Part shown: positions 26,345 through 35,569 of the stretch, piece by piece
Position numbering within the stretch: the first letter of the stretch is position 1
Layout of the letters: each line of letters opens with the position of its first letter
Assembly (NCBI RefSeq): GCF_023168325.1
Contig: NZ_AP025688.1
Span: 992,001 to 1,056,000 of the forward strand
Direction of reading: 5' to 3'
Length of the DNA: 64,000 bases
From: Tsukamurella sp. PLM1
GTDB lineage: Bacteria; Actinomycetota; Actinomycetes; Mycobacteriales; Mycobacteriaceae
Notes under the pieces: generated by a model
What the model saw: the letters and a program-made list of their open reading frames with translations, nothing else
What the model was told of the DNA's origin: nothing
Database searches by the model: none
Program-made: the position numbers and the translations under genes

Positions 26345-28109
26345 CCACCGCGGGCCACGTCGACCACGGCAAGTCCACGCTGGTCCGCGCGCTCACCGGG
26401 ATCGAGCCGGACCGCTGGGCCGAGGAGCAGCGCCGCGGCCTCACCATCGACCTCGGATTCGCCTGGACCGCACTGCCGTCCGGCCGCGAGCTGGCCTTCG
26501 TCGACGTGCCCGGTCACGAGCGCTTCCTCGGCAACATGCTCGCCGGTCTCGGCCCCGTCCCGGTGGTGTGCTTCGTGATCGCCGCCGACGAGGGCTGGAG
26601 CGCGCAGTCCGACGATCACCGGACGCGGTGGCGGCCCTGGGGATCGAGTACGGCCTCATCGTGATCACCAAGACCGACCGGGCGCCCGACGCGGTCGCCG
26701 CCGTGACCGCCCGGGCCCGCCGCGAGTTGGCCGGTACCGGGCTCGCGGGGCCCCGGTCGTCGCCGTCTCCGCAGTCACCGGCGACGGGCTCGGCGAGCTG
26801 CGGGCCGCGCTCGACACCGTCCTCGCGGACGTGCCGCTGCCCGATCCGGATGCCCGCGTGCGGATCTGGATCGACCGCGCGTTCACCGTCGTAGGCGCCG
26901 GCACTGTCGTGACCGGCACGGTGGCGGCGGGCACGGTGCGCGTGGGCGACGAGCTGGAACTGCTCGGCGTGCGCGGCACCCGTCGGGTGACGGTGCGCGG
27001 GCTGCAGCGGCACAGCGCATTCGCGGACGCGGTGGGGCCGGTCTCGCGTGTCGCGCTGAACCTGCGGGGGGCCGCGGTCGACGAGATCCACCGCGGCGAC
27101 GCCCTGCTCACGCCCGGGCGGTGGCGTGCCACCGGTGTCGTGGACGTGCGGGTCGCACCGTCGGACCCGGACGCGGCCGTGCCCGTGTGGCTCACTGTGC
27201 ACGCGGGCACCGCCGCCGTCCCCGCCCGCGTCCGTCCGTTCGACGGTGACCACGTCCGGCTCACGCTGTCGCGGGAGCTGCCGCTCGTGCTCGGCGACCC
27301 GCTGGTACTGCGGGATCCGGGGAGAAGCGGATCGTCGGTGGCGCGCGGGTGCTCGACGCGGACCCGCCGCCGCTGCGCCGCCGCGGCGACGGCGCCCGCC
27401 GAGCAGACGCCCTCGCGGGCCGGGATCCGCCGGGGACCTCCTCGCCGAGGTCGCGCGTCGGGGCGCCGTGCGGCGCGATCGCCTGGACGACCTCGGCTTC
27501 GGCGCGGACGTCCCGGACGGCGTGCGGGTCGTCGGGCCGTGGTGGGTGCACGAGGCCGCGCTCGACGCCTGGCAGGCCCGCCTGCGCGGGCTCGTGGCCG
27601 ACCTGCACGAGCGGGATCCGCTCGCCGCCGGACTGTCGCTGGGCGCCGCGCGCGAGGGGCTCGACCTGCCCGATCCGGCGCTGCTGCCCGCAGTCGTCGA
27701 CGGTGCCGGGCTCGAAGCGGAGGGCGGGCGGCTCGCGTTGCCGGGGCACCGCACGGACCTGGGGCCGGCGGAGCCCGCCGTGGCGGAGGTCGAGCGCCGT
27801 CTCGCGGAGGCGCCCTTCGCCGCGCCGGAGGCCGACGACCTGGCGGCGCTGCGGCTCGGGGCCCGCGAGCTCGCGGCGGCCGAGCGCGCGGGACGGCTGC
27901 TGCGGCTGGCGGAGGGCGTCGTGCTGGCCCCGCGTGCGCCCGCGCTCGCCATGCGGGAGTTGGCGCGGCTGCCGCAGCCCTTCACCGTGTCGCAGGCGCG
28001 GCAGGCGCTGGGCACCAGCCGGCGGGTCGCGGTTCCCCTCCTGGAGTTGCTCGACGCACGGGGCTGGACCCGGCGGCTCGACGCCGGCCGGCGCGAAGTC
28101 GCGCGCTGA
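26332..28109 (+). CDS. selB: selenocysteine-specific elongation factor (frameshifted four times)
   Basis: About 593 residues after restoring four bases, near 26622, 26750, 27322 and 27425, mostly in GGGG runs. The GTPase motifs are [10 protein letters not shown] (G1), [25 protein letters not shown] (G3) and ITKTD (G4). The EF-Tu-like domains II/III follow ([26 protein letters not shown]). The C-terminal half holds the winged-helix repeats that bind the SECIS, ending [20 protein letters not shown]. The GTG start lies inside the end of selA, so translation is coupled. SelB delivers Sec-tRNA to the UGA of fdhA. Confidence 0.92.
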
Positions 28110-28211
28110 CGGCTCGACGGAAAGTGTTCCAGCGCACAGTGTCCATGGTCACATTTTAGGTCATCGCTTAAAGATTGGCGGCACGACGGCGCGACCGGGA
28201 GACTCTTGGTC

Positions 28212-28418
28212 ATGACCAATTACCGTGATTTCAAGAGCCTCACCGCCGACCCGACCGCCGGCACCGTCTACGCCCGCCTCGCCGACATCCACGAGGACGC
28301 CGCGAAGCCGACCGCCGCGCCGCGCTCCGGATTCGCCGCCGCCGGCCTGCGTGCCGCCCTGCAGCGTTTCGTGACTGCCAACCCCGAGTACACCGGCCCC
28401 GCCGCGCTGCGCTTCTGA
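28212..28418 (+). CDS. small hypothetical protein
   Basis: A 68-residue protein that I do not recognise: hydrophilic N-terminus (TNYRDFKSLTADPTAG), Ala-rich middle, ending NPEYTGPAALRF. It has no membrane segment or cysteine. The preceding 70 bp are AT-rich for this DNA (CATTTTAGGTCATCGCTTAAAG) and could hold a promoter. The codon third positions are G/C as in the neighbours, supporting a real gene. Confidence 0.5.
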   Translation: MTNYRDFKSLTADPTAGTVYARLADIHEDAAKPTAAPRSGFAAAGLRAALQRFVTANPEYTGPAALRF

Positions 28419-28434
28419 TCCACCGCTCGACCCC

Positions 28435-29439
28435 TCAGGCGCGGTGGCCGCGCACCAGCCGGTCACCGTCCGGCGTGCGCCGGTAGAGCACCTCGCGCCC
28501 GCTCCGGGCCCGGTCGACGAGACCGTTCTCGTGGAGCACACGCAGGCTCTGGGACGCCGCCGACGGCGTCACCTCCAGCCGCCGCGCCAACTCGCTGACC
28601 GCCACCGGCTCGTTCAGGGCGTGCAGCACGTCCGCCTTCGCCCCGCCGATGAGACGCCGCAGCGCGCCCGGCGGAACCTCCCGCATCGACTCCATGAGGG
28701 TTGCGCTGCCGCGCGCCGGATAGCCGGCGTGCGGCACTGCCGTCTCCGGTGAATGCGCGCTCACGAGGCGGGTGAGGAAGACGCTCGGGATCAGAATGAG
28801 CCCGCGCCCGGCGGAGGCGTACTCGCCGGATCGCGTGTACGCCAGGTCCAGGCGCAGCCGGCCGTCGCGATCCCACGCCAGGTTCGGGTTGAGCGAGGCG
28901 AACAGCTGCGTCGGCCCGCCGATTGCCAGCTCCCGACCGCGGAACGTGATGTCCGACTCCAGGATCCGGTTCACGGACGGCCAGATCGGGGCGATCACCA
29001 CGCGGTGGTAGCGCTCCAGCGCCCCCGCGATGCGCGGCCCCGCCCGGTCGGGGTCGTCGAGGAGCCGCGCCAGCGCGGGTGACGGATCCCCGCCCTCCCG
29101 CAACTCGTCCAGCTGCGCGTGGATCAGTTCAGGATCCGTCGCCGCGATCGCCGTCAGGCCCTCGTCGAGAGACGGCCGCGAGTCCCCGAGCGGCGGCATC
29201 GGCGTCAGGAAGTCCGGAATCGCGTTCCCCGACGGTGCCACCAGCGCGCTGACGAGACGGTGGTCGTACCGGTCGCGCTGCGCCTGCGCGTTGCTGCGCC
29301 AGCGCTGCAGGTGCGCGGAACTCTCGTGCGTCGTGTTCAGGTGGAACAGGCTCAGCGAGGTCTCGTTCATCGGCGCCAGGACGAAGCGCACGTCCGACAG
29401 GTCGCGGACGTCGAGCACGTAGGTGAGCATGAGACGCAC
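28435..29439 (-). CDS. ArsR-type winged-helix regulator with DUF5937 domain
   Basis: Up to 334 residues. The C-terminal about 90 residues form an ArsR-like helix-turn-helix (PVAVSELARRLEVTPSAASQSLRVLHENGLVDRARSGREVLYRRT). The long N-terminal part (LSDVRFVLAPMNETSLSLFHL) is the DUF5937 region found in actinobacterial regulators of this form. There is no metal-binding Cys motif, so it is unlikely to be a metal sensor. The start may be the ATG three codons in. Confidence 0.8.
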   Translation of the reverse strand: MRLMLTYVLDVRDLSDVRFVLAPMNETSLSLFHLNTTHESSAHLQRWRSNAQAQRDRYDHRLVSALVAPSGNAIPDFLTPMPPLGDSRPSLDEGLTAIAATDPELIHAQLDELREGGDPSPALARLLDDPDRAGPRIAGALERYHRVVIAPIWPSVNRILESDITFRGRELAIGGPTQLFASLNPNLAWDRDGRLRLDLAYTRSGEYASAGRGLILIPSVFLTRLVSAHSPETAVPHAGYPARGSATLMESMREVPPGALRRLIGGAKADVLHALNEPVAVSELARRLEVTPSAASQSLRVLHENGLVDRARSGREVLYRRTPDGDRLVRGHRA

Positions 29440-29586
29440 AGCTTAGGTTCAGACCGCTCCCGCCGCCCCTCGGTTCCTGACTTAACAGCGTTAGCCCGGA
29501 CCGCTTCCTGGGGATTCGTGTGCATGGCGTGCTGGCTACTCACGGGTAACCGTGGGGCGCTATCGCGGTAGCACTGCGCGCCTGGC

Positions 29587-29617
29587 GCGGCGGCGACCCG
29601 GACCGGATCGCCGCCGC
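29587..29617 (-). terminator. GC-rich hairpin after the acyl-CoA synthetase gene
   Basis: GCGGCGGCGA (29587-29596) and TCGCCGCCGC (29608-29617) form a perfect 10-bp stem with an 11-base loop. It lies 19 bp past the stop codon of the minus-strand acyl-CoA synthetase. The rest of the 196-bp gap (29440-29635) shows no gene. Confidence 0.5.
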
Positions 29618-29635
29618 GGTGCGAGTGCGGGCGGG

Positions 29636-31303
29636 TCAGGACTCGCGGAACTCCGCGGAGGTCAGGCCCTGCTCCTCGGCCTTGCGCAGTTCGACACGGC
29701 GGATCTTGCCGCTGATCGTCTTCGGCAGCTCGGCGAAGGCGATGCGGCGCACACGCTTGTACGGTGCGAGGTGCTCGCGGCTGTAGGCGAAGATCGCCTT
29801 CGCGGTCGCCTCGTCGGGTGCGTGGCCGTCCGCGAGCACGATGTACGCCTTCGGCACCGCGAGGCGCAGTTCGTCCGGCGCCGGGACGACGGCTGCTTCG
29901 GCCACCGCATCGTGCTCCAGCAGAACCGATTCCAGCTCGAAGGGGCTGATCTTGTAGTCGCTCGACTTGAACACGTCGTCGGTGCGGCCCACGTACGTGA
30001 GGTAGCCGTCCGCATCCACCTCGGCCACGTCGCCGGTGTGGTACACGCCGCCGTCCATCACCTTCGCGGTCTTCTCCGGATCGCCGTGGTAGCCGACCAT
30101 GAGGCCGAGCGGCCGCGGGTCCAGGCGCAGGCAGATCTCGCCCTCGTCCACGCCCTGCTCGCCGGTGGCCGGGTCGACCAGCACAACGTCGTAGCCGGGG
30201 CAGGGGCGGCCCATGGACCCGTCTTTCAGCTGCTGGCCCGGCGTGTTGGCCACCTGGACGGTGGTCTCGGTCTGCCCGAATCCGTCGCGGATGGTGACGC
30301 CCCACGCCTCGCGGACCCGCGAGATCACCTCGGGGTTGAGCGGCTCACCCGCGCCGACCACGACGCGCGGCGGGGTCTTCAGGGCGGCGAGGTCGGCCTG
30401 GATCAGCATGCGCCACACGGTGGGCGGCGCGCAGAAGCTGGTGACGCCGGCCCGCTCCATCTGCTTCATCAGGGCGGCCGCGTCGAACCGGGTGTAGTTG
30501 TAGATGAACACGCAGGCCTGCGCGATCCACGGCGTGAAAACGTTGCTCCACGCGTGCTTCGCCCAGCCGGGGGAGCTGACGTTGAGGTGCACATCGCCCG
30601 GGCGCAGCCCGATCCAGTACATCGTCGACAGGTGGCCCACGGGGTAGCTGGCGTGGGTGTGCTCGACCAGCTTCGGCGCGCTCGTGGTGCCGGAGGTGAA
30701 GTACAGCAGCAGGGTGTCGTCGGCGTGCGTGACGTGCGAGGGGGTGAAGTCCGACGGTGCCGTGTACGCCGCGGCGAACGACTCCCAGCCCGGCACGGGA
30801 TCGCCGACGGCGATGCGGGTGACCTGGGCGTCCGCGGGGACGCGCTCGGCGAGCTCGCTGCGCACGATGACGTGCTTCGCGCCGCCGCGGGCGATGCGGT
30901 CGGCGATGTCGGCCTCGGCGAGCAGGGTGGTCGCGGGGATGACCACGGCGCCGAGCTTGATCGCGGCGAGCATCACGTCCCACAGCTCGACCTGGTTGCT
31001 GAGCATGAGCAGGATCCGGTCTCCCGGGGCGACGCCGCGCTCGCGCAGCCAGTTCGCGACGCGGTTGCTGCGCGCGCTCATGTCCGCGTAGCTGAACTTC
31101 GATTCGGAGCCGTCCTCCTCGACGATCCACAGGGCGGGTGCGTCGTTGTTCTCGGCGACCCGGTCGAACCAGTCGAGCGCGAAGTTCCACTCGTCGAGCT
31201 GCGGCCAACTGAAGCGCTCCCGCGCCGCGTCGTAGTCGTCGGCGAGCTCGACCAGCAGGTCGCGCGCGGCAAGGAAGTCTCGATACCCCTGTGTGCTAGC
31301 CAC
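29636..31303 (-). CDS. AMP-dependent acyl-CoA synthetase (medium/branched-chain type)
   Basis: A 555-residue ANL-superfamily ligase. Motifs include LLLYFTSGTTSAPKLVEHTH (P-loop A3), FCAPPTVWRMLI, RDGFGQTETT (A5), YHTGDVAEVDADGYLTYVGRTDDVFKSSDYKISPFELE (A7-A8) and ELPKTISGKIRRVELR with the catalytic Lys (A10). The start is taken as GTG (31301-31303), where the homologous N-terminus begins ASTQGYRDFLAARD. It is divergent from mmsA across a perfect palindrome, so it probably activates isobutyrate, propionate or a related short acid for the pathway encoded opposite. Confidence 0.88.
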   Translation of the reverse strand: MASTQGYRDFLAARDLLVELADDYDAARERFSWPQLDEWNFALDWFDRVAENNDAPALWIVEEDGSESKFSYADMSARSNRVANWLRERGVAPGDRILLMLSNQVELWDVMLAAIKLGAVVIPATTLLAEADIADRIARGGAKHVIVRSELAERVPADAQVTRIAVGDPVPGWESFAAAYTAPSDFTPSHVTHADDTLLLYFTSGTTSAPKLVEHTHASYPVGHLSTMYWIGLRPGDVHLNVSSPGWAKHAWSNVFTPWIAQACVFIYNYTRFDAAALMKQMERAGVTSFCAPPTVWRMLIQADLAALKTPPRVVVGAGEPLNPEVISRVREAWGVTIRDGFGQTETTVQVANTPGQQLKDGSMGRPCPGYDVVLVDPATGEQGVDEGEICLRLDPRPLGLMVGYHGDPEKTAKVMDGGVYHTGDVAEVDADGYLTYVGRTDDVFKSSDYKISPFELESVLLEHDAVAEAAVVPAPDELRLAVPKAYIVLADGHAPDEATAKAIFAYSREHLAPYKRVRRIAFAELPKTISGKIRRVELRKAEEQGLTSAEFRES

Positions 31304-31323
31304 TTTCAGATCCTCCGGTTGAT

Positions 31324-31341
31324 TACTTGGATATCCAAGTA
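31324..31341. promoter_or_regulatory. perfect 18-bp palindromic operator, divergent promoter
   Basis: TACTTGGATATCCAAGTA is its own reverse complement. It lies between the divergent acyl-CoA synthetase and mmsA in an AT-rich stretch (TGATTACTTGG to GTATATAGTGATGG). The size and symmetry fit a MarR dimer, and the last gene of the mmsA operon encodes a MarR protein. One site could control both transcripts. Confidence 0.75.
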
Positions 31342-31408
31342 TATAGTGATGGGCAACACATCGCGCAAGGGCTTCGCGATGGACTCGATCGAGAGAGAAG
31401 GACACACC

Positions 31409-32959
31409 ATGGCTGACGTGCGCACCATCCCGCATTTCGTTGATGGGCATCGTGTGGAGGCCGGTGCCGTCATCGCCGGCTCCGCCGGCGGCGGCCGCAC
31501 CGCCGACGTCTTCGACCCGAGCACCGGTCAGGTGCAGGCCACCGTCCCGCTGGCGAGCGCCGCCGAGGTCGACGACGTGGTCGCGCGTGCGAAGAAGGCT
31601 CAGGTCCAGTGGGCCGCGTTCAACCCGCAGCGCCGCGCCCGCGTCTTCATGAAGTTCATCGACCTGGTCCACCAGAACATCGACGAGCTCGCCTCGCTGC
31701 TCTCGAGCGAGCACGGCAAGACCCTCGCCGACGCCAAGGGCGACATCCAGCGCGGCATCGAGGTCATCGAGTTCTCGATCGGCATCCCGCACCTGCTCAA
31801 GGGCGAGTACACCGAGGGCGCCGGCACCGGCATCGACGTCTACTCGATGCGCCAGCCGCTCGGCGTCGTCGCCGGCATCACGCCCTTCAACTTCCCGGCC
31901 ATGATCCCGCTGTGGAAGGCCGGGCCCGCGCTGGCCTGCGGCAACGCCTTCATCCTCAAGCCCTCCGAGCGCGACCCCTCCGTGCCCGTCCGCCTGGCCG
32001 AGCTGTTCGTCGAGGCCGGCCTGCCCGAGGGCGTCTTCCAGGTGGTCCACGGCGACAAGGAGTCGGTCGACGCGCTGCTCAACAATCCGGAGGTCAAGGC
32101 CGTCGGCTTCGTCGGCAGCTCGGACATCGCGCAGTACATCTACGAGACCTGTGCCAAGAACGGCAAGCGCAGCCAGGCCTTCGGCGGCGCCAAGAACCAC
32201 ATGGTGATCCTCCCCGACGCCGACCTGGACCAGGCCGTCGACGCCCTCATCGGCGCCGGTTACGGCTCCGCGGGCGAGCGCTGCATGGCGATCTCCGTCG
32301 CCGTGCCCGTGGGTGAGGAGACCGCGAACCGTCTGCGCGAGCGCCTCGTCGAGCGCGTGCAGCAGCTGCGCGTCGGCCACAGCCACGACCCGAAGGCCGA
32401 CTACGGGCCGCTCATCACCCCGGCCGCGGTGGAGCGCACCCGCAGCTACATCCAGCAGGGCGTCGACGCGGGCGCCGAGCTCGTGATCGACGGCCGTGAG
32501 CGGACCAGTGACGAGCTGACCTTCGGCGATGAGGACCTCTCGGGCGGCAACTACCTCGGCCCCTCGCTGTTCGATCACGTCACCAAGGACATGTCGATCT
32601 ACACCGACGAGATCTTCGGACCCGTGGTGTGCATCGTGCGTGCGAAGGACTACGACGAGGCGCTCGCGCTTCCCACCGAGCACGAGTACGGCAACGGCGT
32701 GGCGATCTTCACCCGCGACGGCGATGCGGCGCGCGACTTCACCAGCCGCGTCGAGGTCGGCATGGTCGGCGTCAACGTGCCGATCCCGGTCCCCGTGGCG
32801 TACCACACCTTCGGCGGCTGGAAGCGCTCCGGCTTCGGTGACCTGAACCAGCACGGCCCGCACTCGATCCTGTTCTACACCAAGACCAAGACGGTGACCT
32901 CGCGCTGGCCCTCGGGCATCAAGGACGGCGCGGAGTTCTCCATCCCGACGATGCACTAG
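31409..32959 (+). CDS. mmsA: methylmalonate-semialdehyde dehydrogenase (CoA-acylating)
   Basis: A 516-residue aldehyde dehydrogenase that converts methylmalonate semialdehyde to propionyl-CoA and CO2 in valine breakdown. Family signatures are QPLGVVAGITPFNFPAMIPLW, SERDPSVPVRLAELF, the cofactor region VGFVGSSDIAQYIY, and the nucleophile Cys in GYGSAGERCMAISVAVPVG. The last is the MmsA-specific form of the active site. AGAGAGAAGGACACACC precedes the ATG. It is the first gene of the mmsA-acyl-CoA dehydrogenase-mmsB-marR operon. Confidence 0.93.
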   Translation: MADVRTIPHFVDGHRVEAGAVIAGSAGGGRTADVFDPSTGQVQATVPLASAAEVDDVVARAKKAQVQWAAFNPQRRARVFMKFIDLVHQNIDELASLLSSEHGKTLADAKGDIQRGIEVIEFSIGIPHLLKGEYTEGAGTGIDVYSMRQPLGVVAGITPFNFPAMIPLWKAGPALACGNAFILKPSERDPSVPVRLAELFVEAGLPEGVFQVVHGDKESVDALLNNPEVKAVGFVGSSDIAQYIYETCAKNGKRSQAFGGAKNHMVILPDADLDQAVDALIGAGYGSAGERCMAISVAVPVGEETANRLRERLVERVQQLRVGHSHDPKADYGPLITPAAVERTRSYIQQGVDAGAELVIDGRERTSDELTFGDEDLSGGNYLGPSLFDHVTKDMSIYTDEIFGPVVCIVRAKDYDEALALPTEHEYGNGVAIFTRDGDAARDFTSRVEVGMVGVNVPIPVPVAYHTFGGWKRSGFGDLNQHGPHSILFYTKTKTVTSRWPSGIKDGAEFSIPTMH

Positions 32960-32968
32960 GAGCGCGAA

Positions 32969-34131
32969 GTGCCCTACCCGAACCTGACGGGGGACGAGAA
33001 CGCCATCGTCGAGATGGCGCGTGACTTCTCCCGCAAGCGCCTCGCGCCCTACGCCCTCGAATGGGACGCCACCAAGCACTTCCCGGTGGCGGAGATGAAG
33101 GAGGCGGGCAGCCTCGGCATGGCCGCCATCTACACCCGCGAGGACGTGGGCGGTTCCGGCCTGCGCCGGCTCGACGGCGTGCGGATCTTCGAGGAACTCG
33201 CCAAGGGCGACCCGGTGACCGCGGCGTTCATCTCAATCCACAACATGTGCACGTGGATGGTGGACACCTACGGTTCGCAGGAGCAGCGCGAGGAGTGGAT
33301 CCCCAAGCTCGCGCCGATGGACGTCATGGCCAGCTACTGCCTCACCGAGCCGGGTGCCGGCTCGGACGCGGCGTCGCTCAGCACCAAGGCCGAGCGCGAC
33401 GGCGACGACTTCGTGCTCAACGGCACGAAGCAGTTCATCTCCGGCGGCGGCGCGTCCGATCTGTACGTGGTCATGGCGCGCAGCGAGGGCGAGGGCGCCC
33501 GCGGCATCTCGACCTTCCTGGTGGACAAGGGGACCCCGGTCTCTCCTTCGGGCCGCCCGAGGTGAAGATGGGCTGGCACAGCCAGCCCACCACCCAGGTG
33601 ATCTTCGAGAACGTGCGGATCCCGGCCTCGCGCATGCTGGGCGGGACCGACGGTGCCGGCAAGGGCTTCGGCATCGCCATGAACGGGCTCAACGGCGGCC
33701 GGCTCAACATCGCCGCCTGTTCCCTCGGTGGCGCGCAGGCCGCCTACGACCTGGCGCTGAAGTACATGACGGAGCGCGAGACGTTCGGCCGCAAGCTGAT
33801 CGACGAGCCGACCATCCGGTTCGCCCTCGCCGACATGGCCACCTCGCTCGAGGCCTCGCGCCTGATCCTGTGGCGCGCGGCAACGGCGCTCGACGAGAAC
33901 GACCCGGACAAGGTCGAGCTCTGCGCGATGGCCAAGAAGTTCGTCACCGAGAACTGCTTCCAGGTCGCCGATCAGGCGCTGCAGCTGCACGGCGGCTACG
34001 GCTACCTGCACGAGACGGGCGTCGAGAAGATCGTCCGCGACCTTCGGGTCAACCGGATCCTCGAGGGCACCAACGAGATCATGCGGATGGTGATCGGCCG
34101 TGCCGAGGCCGCCCGCGTCCAGGGCAAGTAG
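32969..34131 (+). CDS. isobutyryl-CoA-type acyl-CoA dehydrogenase (frameshifted near 33540)
   Basis: About 387 residues. The FAD-binding strands are YCLTEPGAGSDAASLSTKAE and FISGGGASDLYVVMAR. The C-terminal signature is QLHGGYGYLHETGVEKIVRDLRVNRILEGTNEIMRMVIGR, with the catalytic Glu in EGTNEI. The frame breaks at VDKGTP and resumes at LSFGPPEVKMGWHSQPT when one G is restored near 33540. The start is the GTG at 32969, 9 bp after mmsA. Its place between mmsA and mmsB (as in the fadE9 region of mycobacteria) argues for isobutyryl-CoA as substrate. Confidence 0.88.
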
Positions 34132-34144
34132 GAGAGGCGTTTTC

Positions 34145-35014
34145 ATGAGCACCATCGCATTCCTCGGGCTCGGCCACATGGGTGGCCCGATGGCGAAGAA
34201 CCTCGTCGCGGCGGGGCACACCGTGCGCGGCTTCGACCTGGTCCCCGCGGCGCAGGACGCCGCCCGAGCGGCCGGCGTGACGGTGATCGACACCGCCGAG
34301 GAGGCCGTGGCCGGCGCGGACGCCGTGGTCACGATGCTGCCCAACGGCGCCATCGTGCGGTCCGTCTACGAGTCCGTGCTCCCGCACGCGGAGCGGGGCA
34401 CGCTGTTCATCGACAGCTCCACCATCTCGGTCGACGACGCCCGCGCCGTGCACGCGCTGGCCGAGGCCGCGGGGATGCTCCAAGTGGACGCCCCCGTCTC
34501 GGGCGGCGTCAAGGGCGCCGACGCGGGCACGCTCGCCTTCATGGTCGGCGGCGACGATGCGGCCTTCGCCGCCGCGCAGCCCGTGCTGGACCCGATGGCG
34601 GGCAAGGTGATCCACTGCGGTGGCTCGGGTAACGGGCAGGCCGCGAAGGTGTGCAACAACATGATCCTCGCGGTGCAGCAGATCGTGGTCGGCGAGGCGT
34701 TCGTGCTCGCCGAGAAGCTGGGGCTGGCGGATCAGGCGCTGTACGACGTGGTCACCGGCGCCACCGGCAACTGCTGGTCGCTGCACACCAATTGTCCCGT
34801 GCCGGGGCCGGTGGCGGGGGCACCGTCGGGCAACGAGTTCAAGCCCGGCTTCGCGACGGCCCTGATGAACAAGGACCTGGGCCTGGCCATGGACGCGGTG
34901 GCGTCCACGGGCGCGAGCGCGCCGCTCGGCACGCACGCCGCGGAGCTGTACTGCGCGTTCGCGCAGGACAACGGCGACCTGGACTTCAGTGCGATCATCC
35001 AGACGCTGAGGTAA
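34145..35014 (+). CDS. mmsB: 3-hydroxyisobutyrate dehydrogenase
   Basis: A 289-residue beta-hydroxyacid dehydrogenase. The Rossmann motif is IAFLGLGHMGGPMAKNLVAAGH, the substrate-binding motif DAPVSGGVKGADAGTLAFMVGG, and the catalytic Lys is in GNGQAAKVCNNMILAVQQ. It oxidises 3-hydroxyisobutyrate to methylmalonate semialdehyde, the substrate of MmsA in the same operon. AGGAGAGGCGTTTTC precedes the ATG. Confidence 0.92.
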   Translation: MSTIAFLGLGHMGGPMAKNLVAAGHTVRGFDLVPAAQDAARAAGVTVIDTAEEAVAGADAVVTMLPNGAIVRSVYESVLPHAERGTLFIDSSTISVDDARAVHALAEAAGMLQVDAPVSGGVKGADAGTLAFMVGGDDAAFAAAQPVLDPMAGKVIHCGGSGNGQAAKVCNNMILAVQQIVVGEAFVLAEKLGLADQALYDVVTGATGNCWSLHTNCPVPGPVAGAPSGNEFKPGFATALMNKDLGLAMDAVASTGASAPLGTHAAELYCAFAQDNGDLDFSAIIQTLR

Positions 35015-35038
35015 CGGGAAGTGAGGAGGGCGGGCGCG

Positions 35039-35539
35039 ATGAACGAGCCGGAGACCCGGGACCCGATCGCGCGTGCCCGCCGCAACTGGGAGGACGCGGG
35101 CTGGGGCGGCGACGTCGCCTCCGGCATGGAGGCGGTGACGTCCGTGATGCGGGCGCACCAGATCCTGCTCGCGCGGATCGAGACGGCGCTCAAGCCCTTC
35201 CGCCTCTCGTTCTCCAGGTTCGAGCTGTTGCGGCTGCTCGCCTTCACCAAGCGCGGCGAACTGCCGATCTCGAAGGCGAGCACCCGCCTGCAGGTGCACG
35301 TCTCATCGGTGACCCACGCGATCGACAGGCTCGGCGAGGCCGGGCTGGTCGAGCGCAAGCCGCATCCCACCGACGGCCGCACCACGCTCGTCGCCATCAC
35401 CCCGGACGGCCGGGAACTGGTGGAGAAGGCGACCGTGGTGCTCAACGACGTCTTCTCCGACATCGGCATGCCCGATGACGAATCCGCCGCGCTGGTCCGG
35501 GCGATCCGCTCCCTGCGCCGGTTCAACGGCGACTTCTAG
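35039..35539 (+). CDS. MarR family regulator of the mmsA operon (putative)
   Basis: A 166-residue winged-helix protein. The recognition region is LPISKASTRLQVHVSSVTHAIDRLGEAGLVERKPHPTDGRTTLVAITPDG. The ATG at 35039 follows GAGGAGGGCGGGCGCG, a better start than the GTG at 35021. It is the last gene of the mmsA cluster and is the best candidate to bind the palindrome at 31324-31341, with an acyl-CoA or acid as ligand. That assignment is by context only. Confidence 0.85.
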   Translation: MNEPETRDPIARARRNWEDAGWGGDVASGMEAVTSVMRAHQILLARIETALKPFRLSFSRFELLRLLAFTKRGELPISKASTRLQVHVSSVTHAIDRLGEAGLVERKPHPTDGRTTLVAITPDGRELVEKATVVLNDVFSDIGMPDDESAALVRAIRSLRRFNGDF

Positions 35540-35569
35540 GAGCGGATCGCCCGCACGGGGCGCAGCGCG

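Noticed and set aside
26332-28109. selB as a true pseudogene or a programmed frameshift gene
   Set aside because: Four separate breaks of the same kind (missing base in G runs) and intact motifs on both sides, in a genome that still has a UGA-dependent enzyme, point to consensus errors.
29636-33079. A minus-strand open frame running upstream of the acyl-CoA synthetase to 33079
   Set aside because: Only the part up to 31303 has ligase motifs. The remainder is antisense to mmsA and is interrupted by the divergent promoter.
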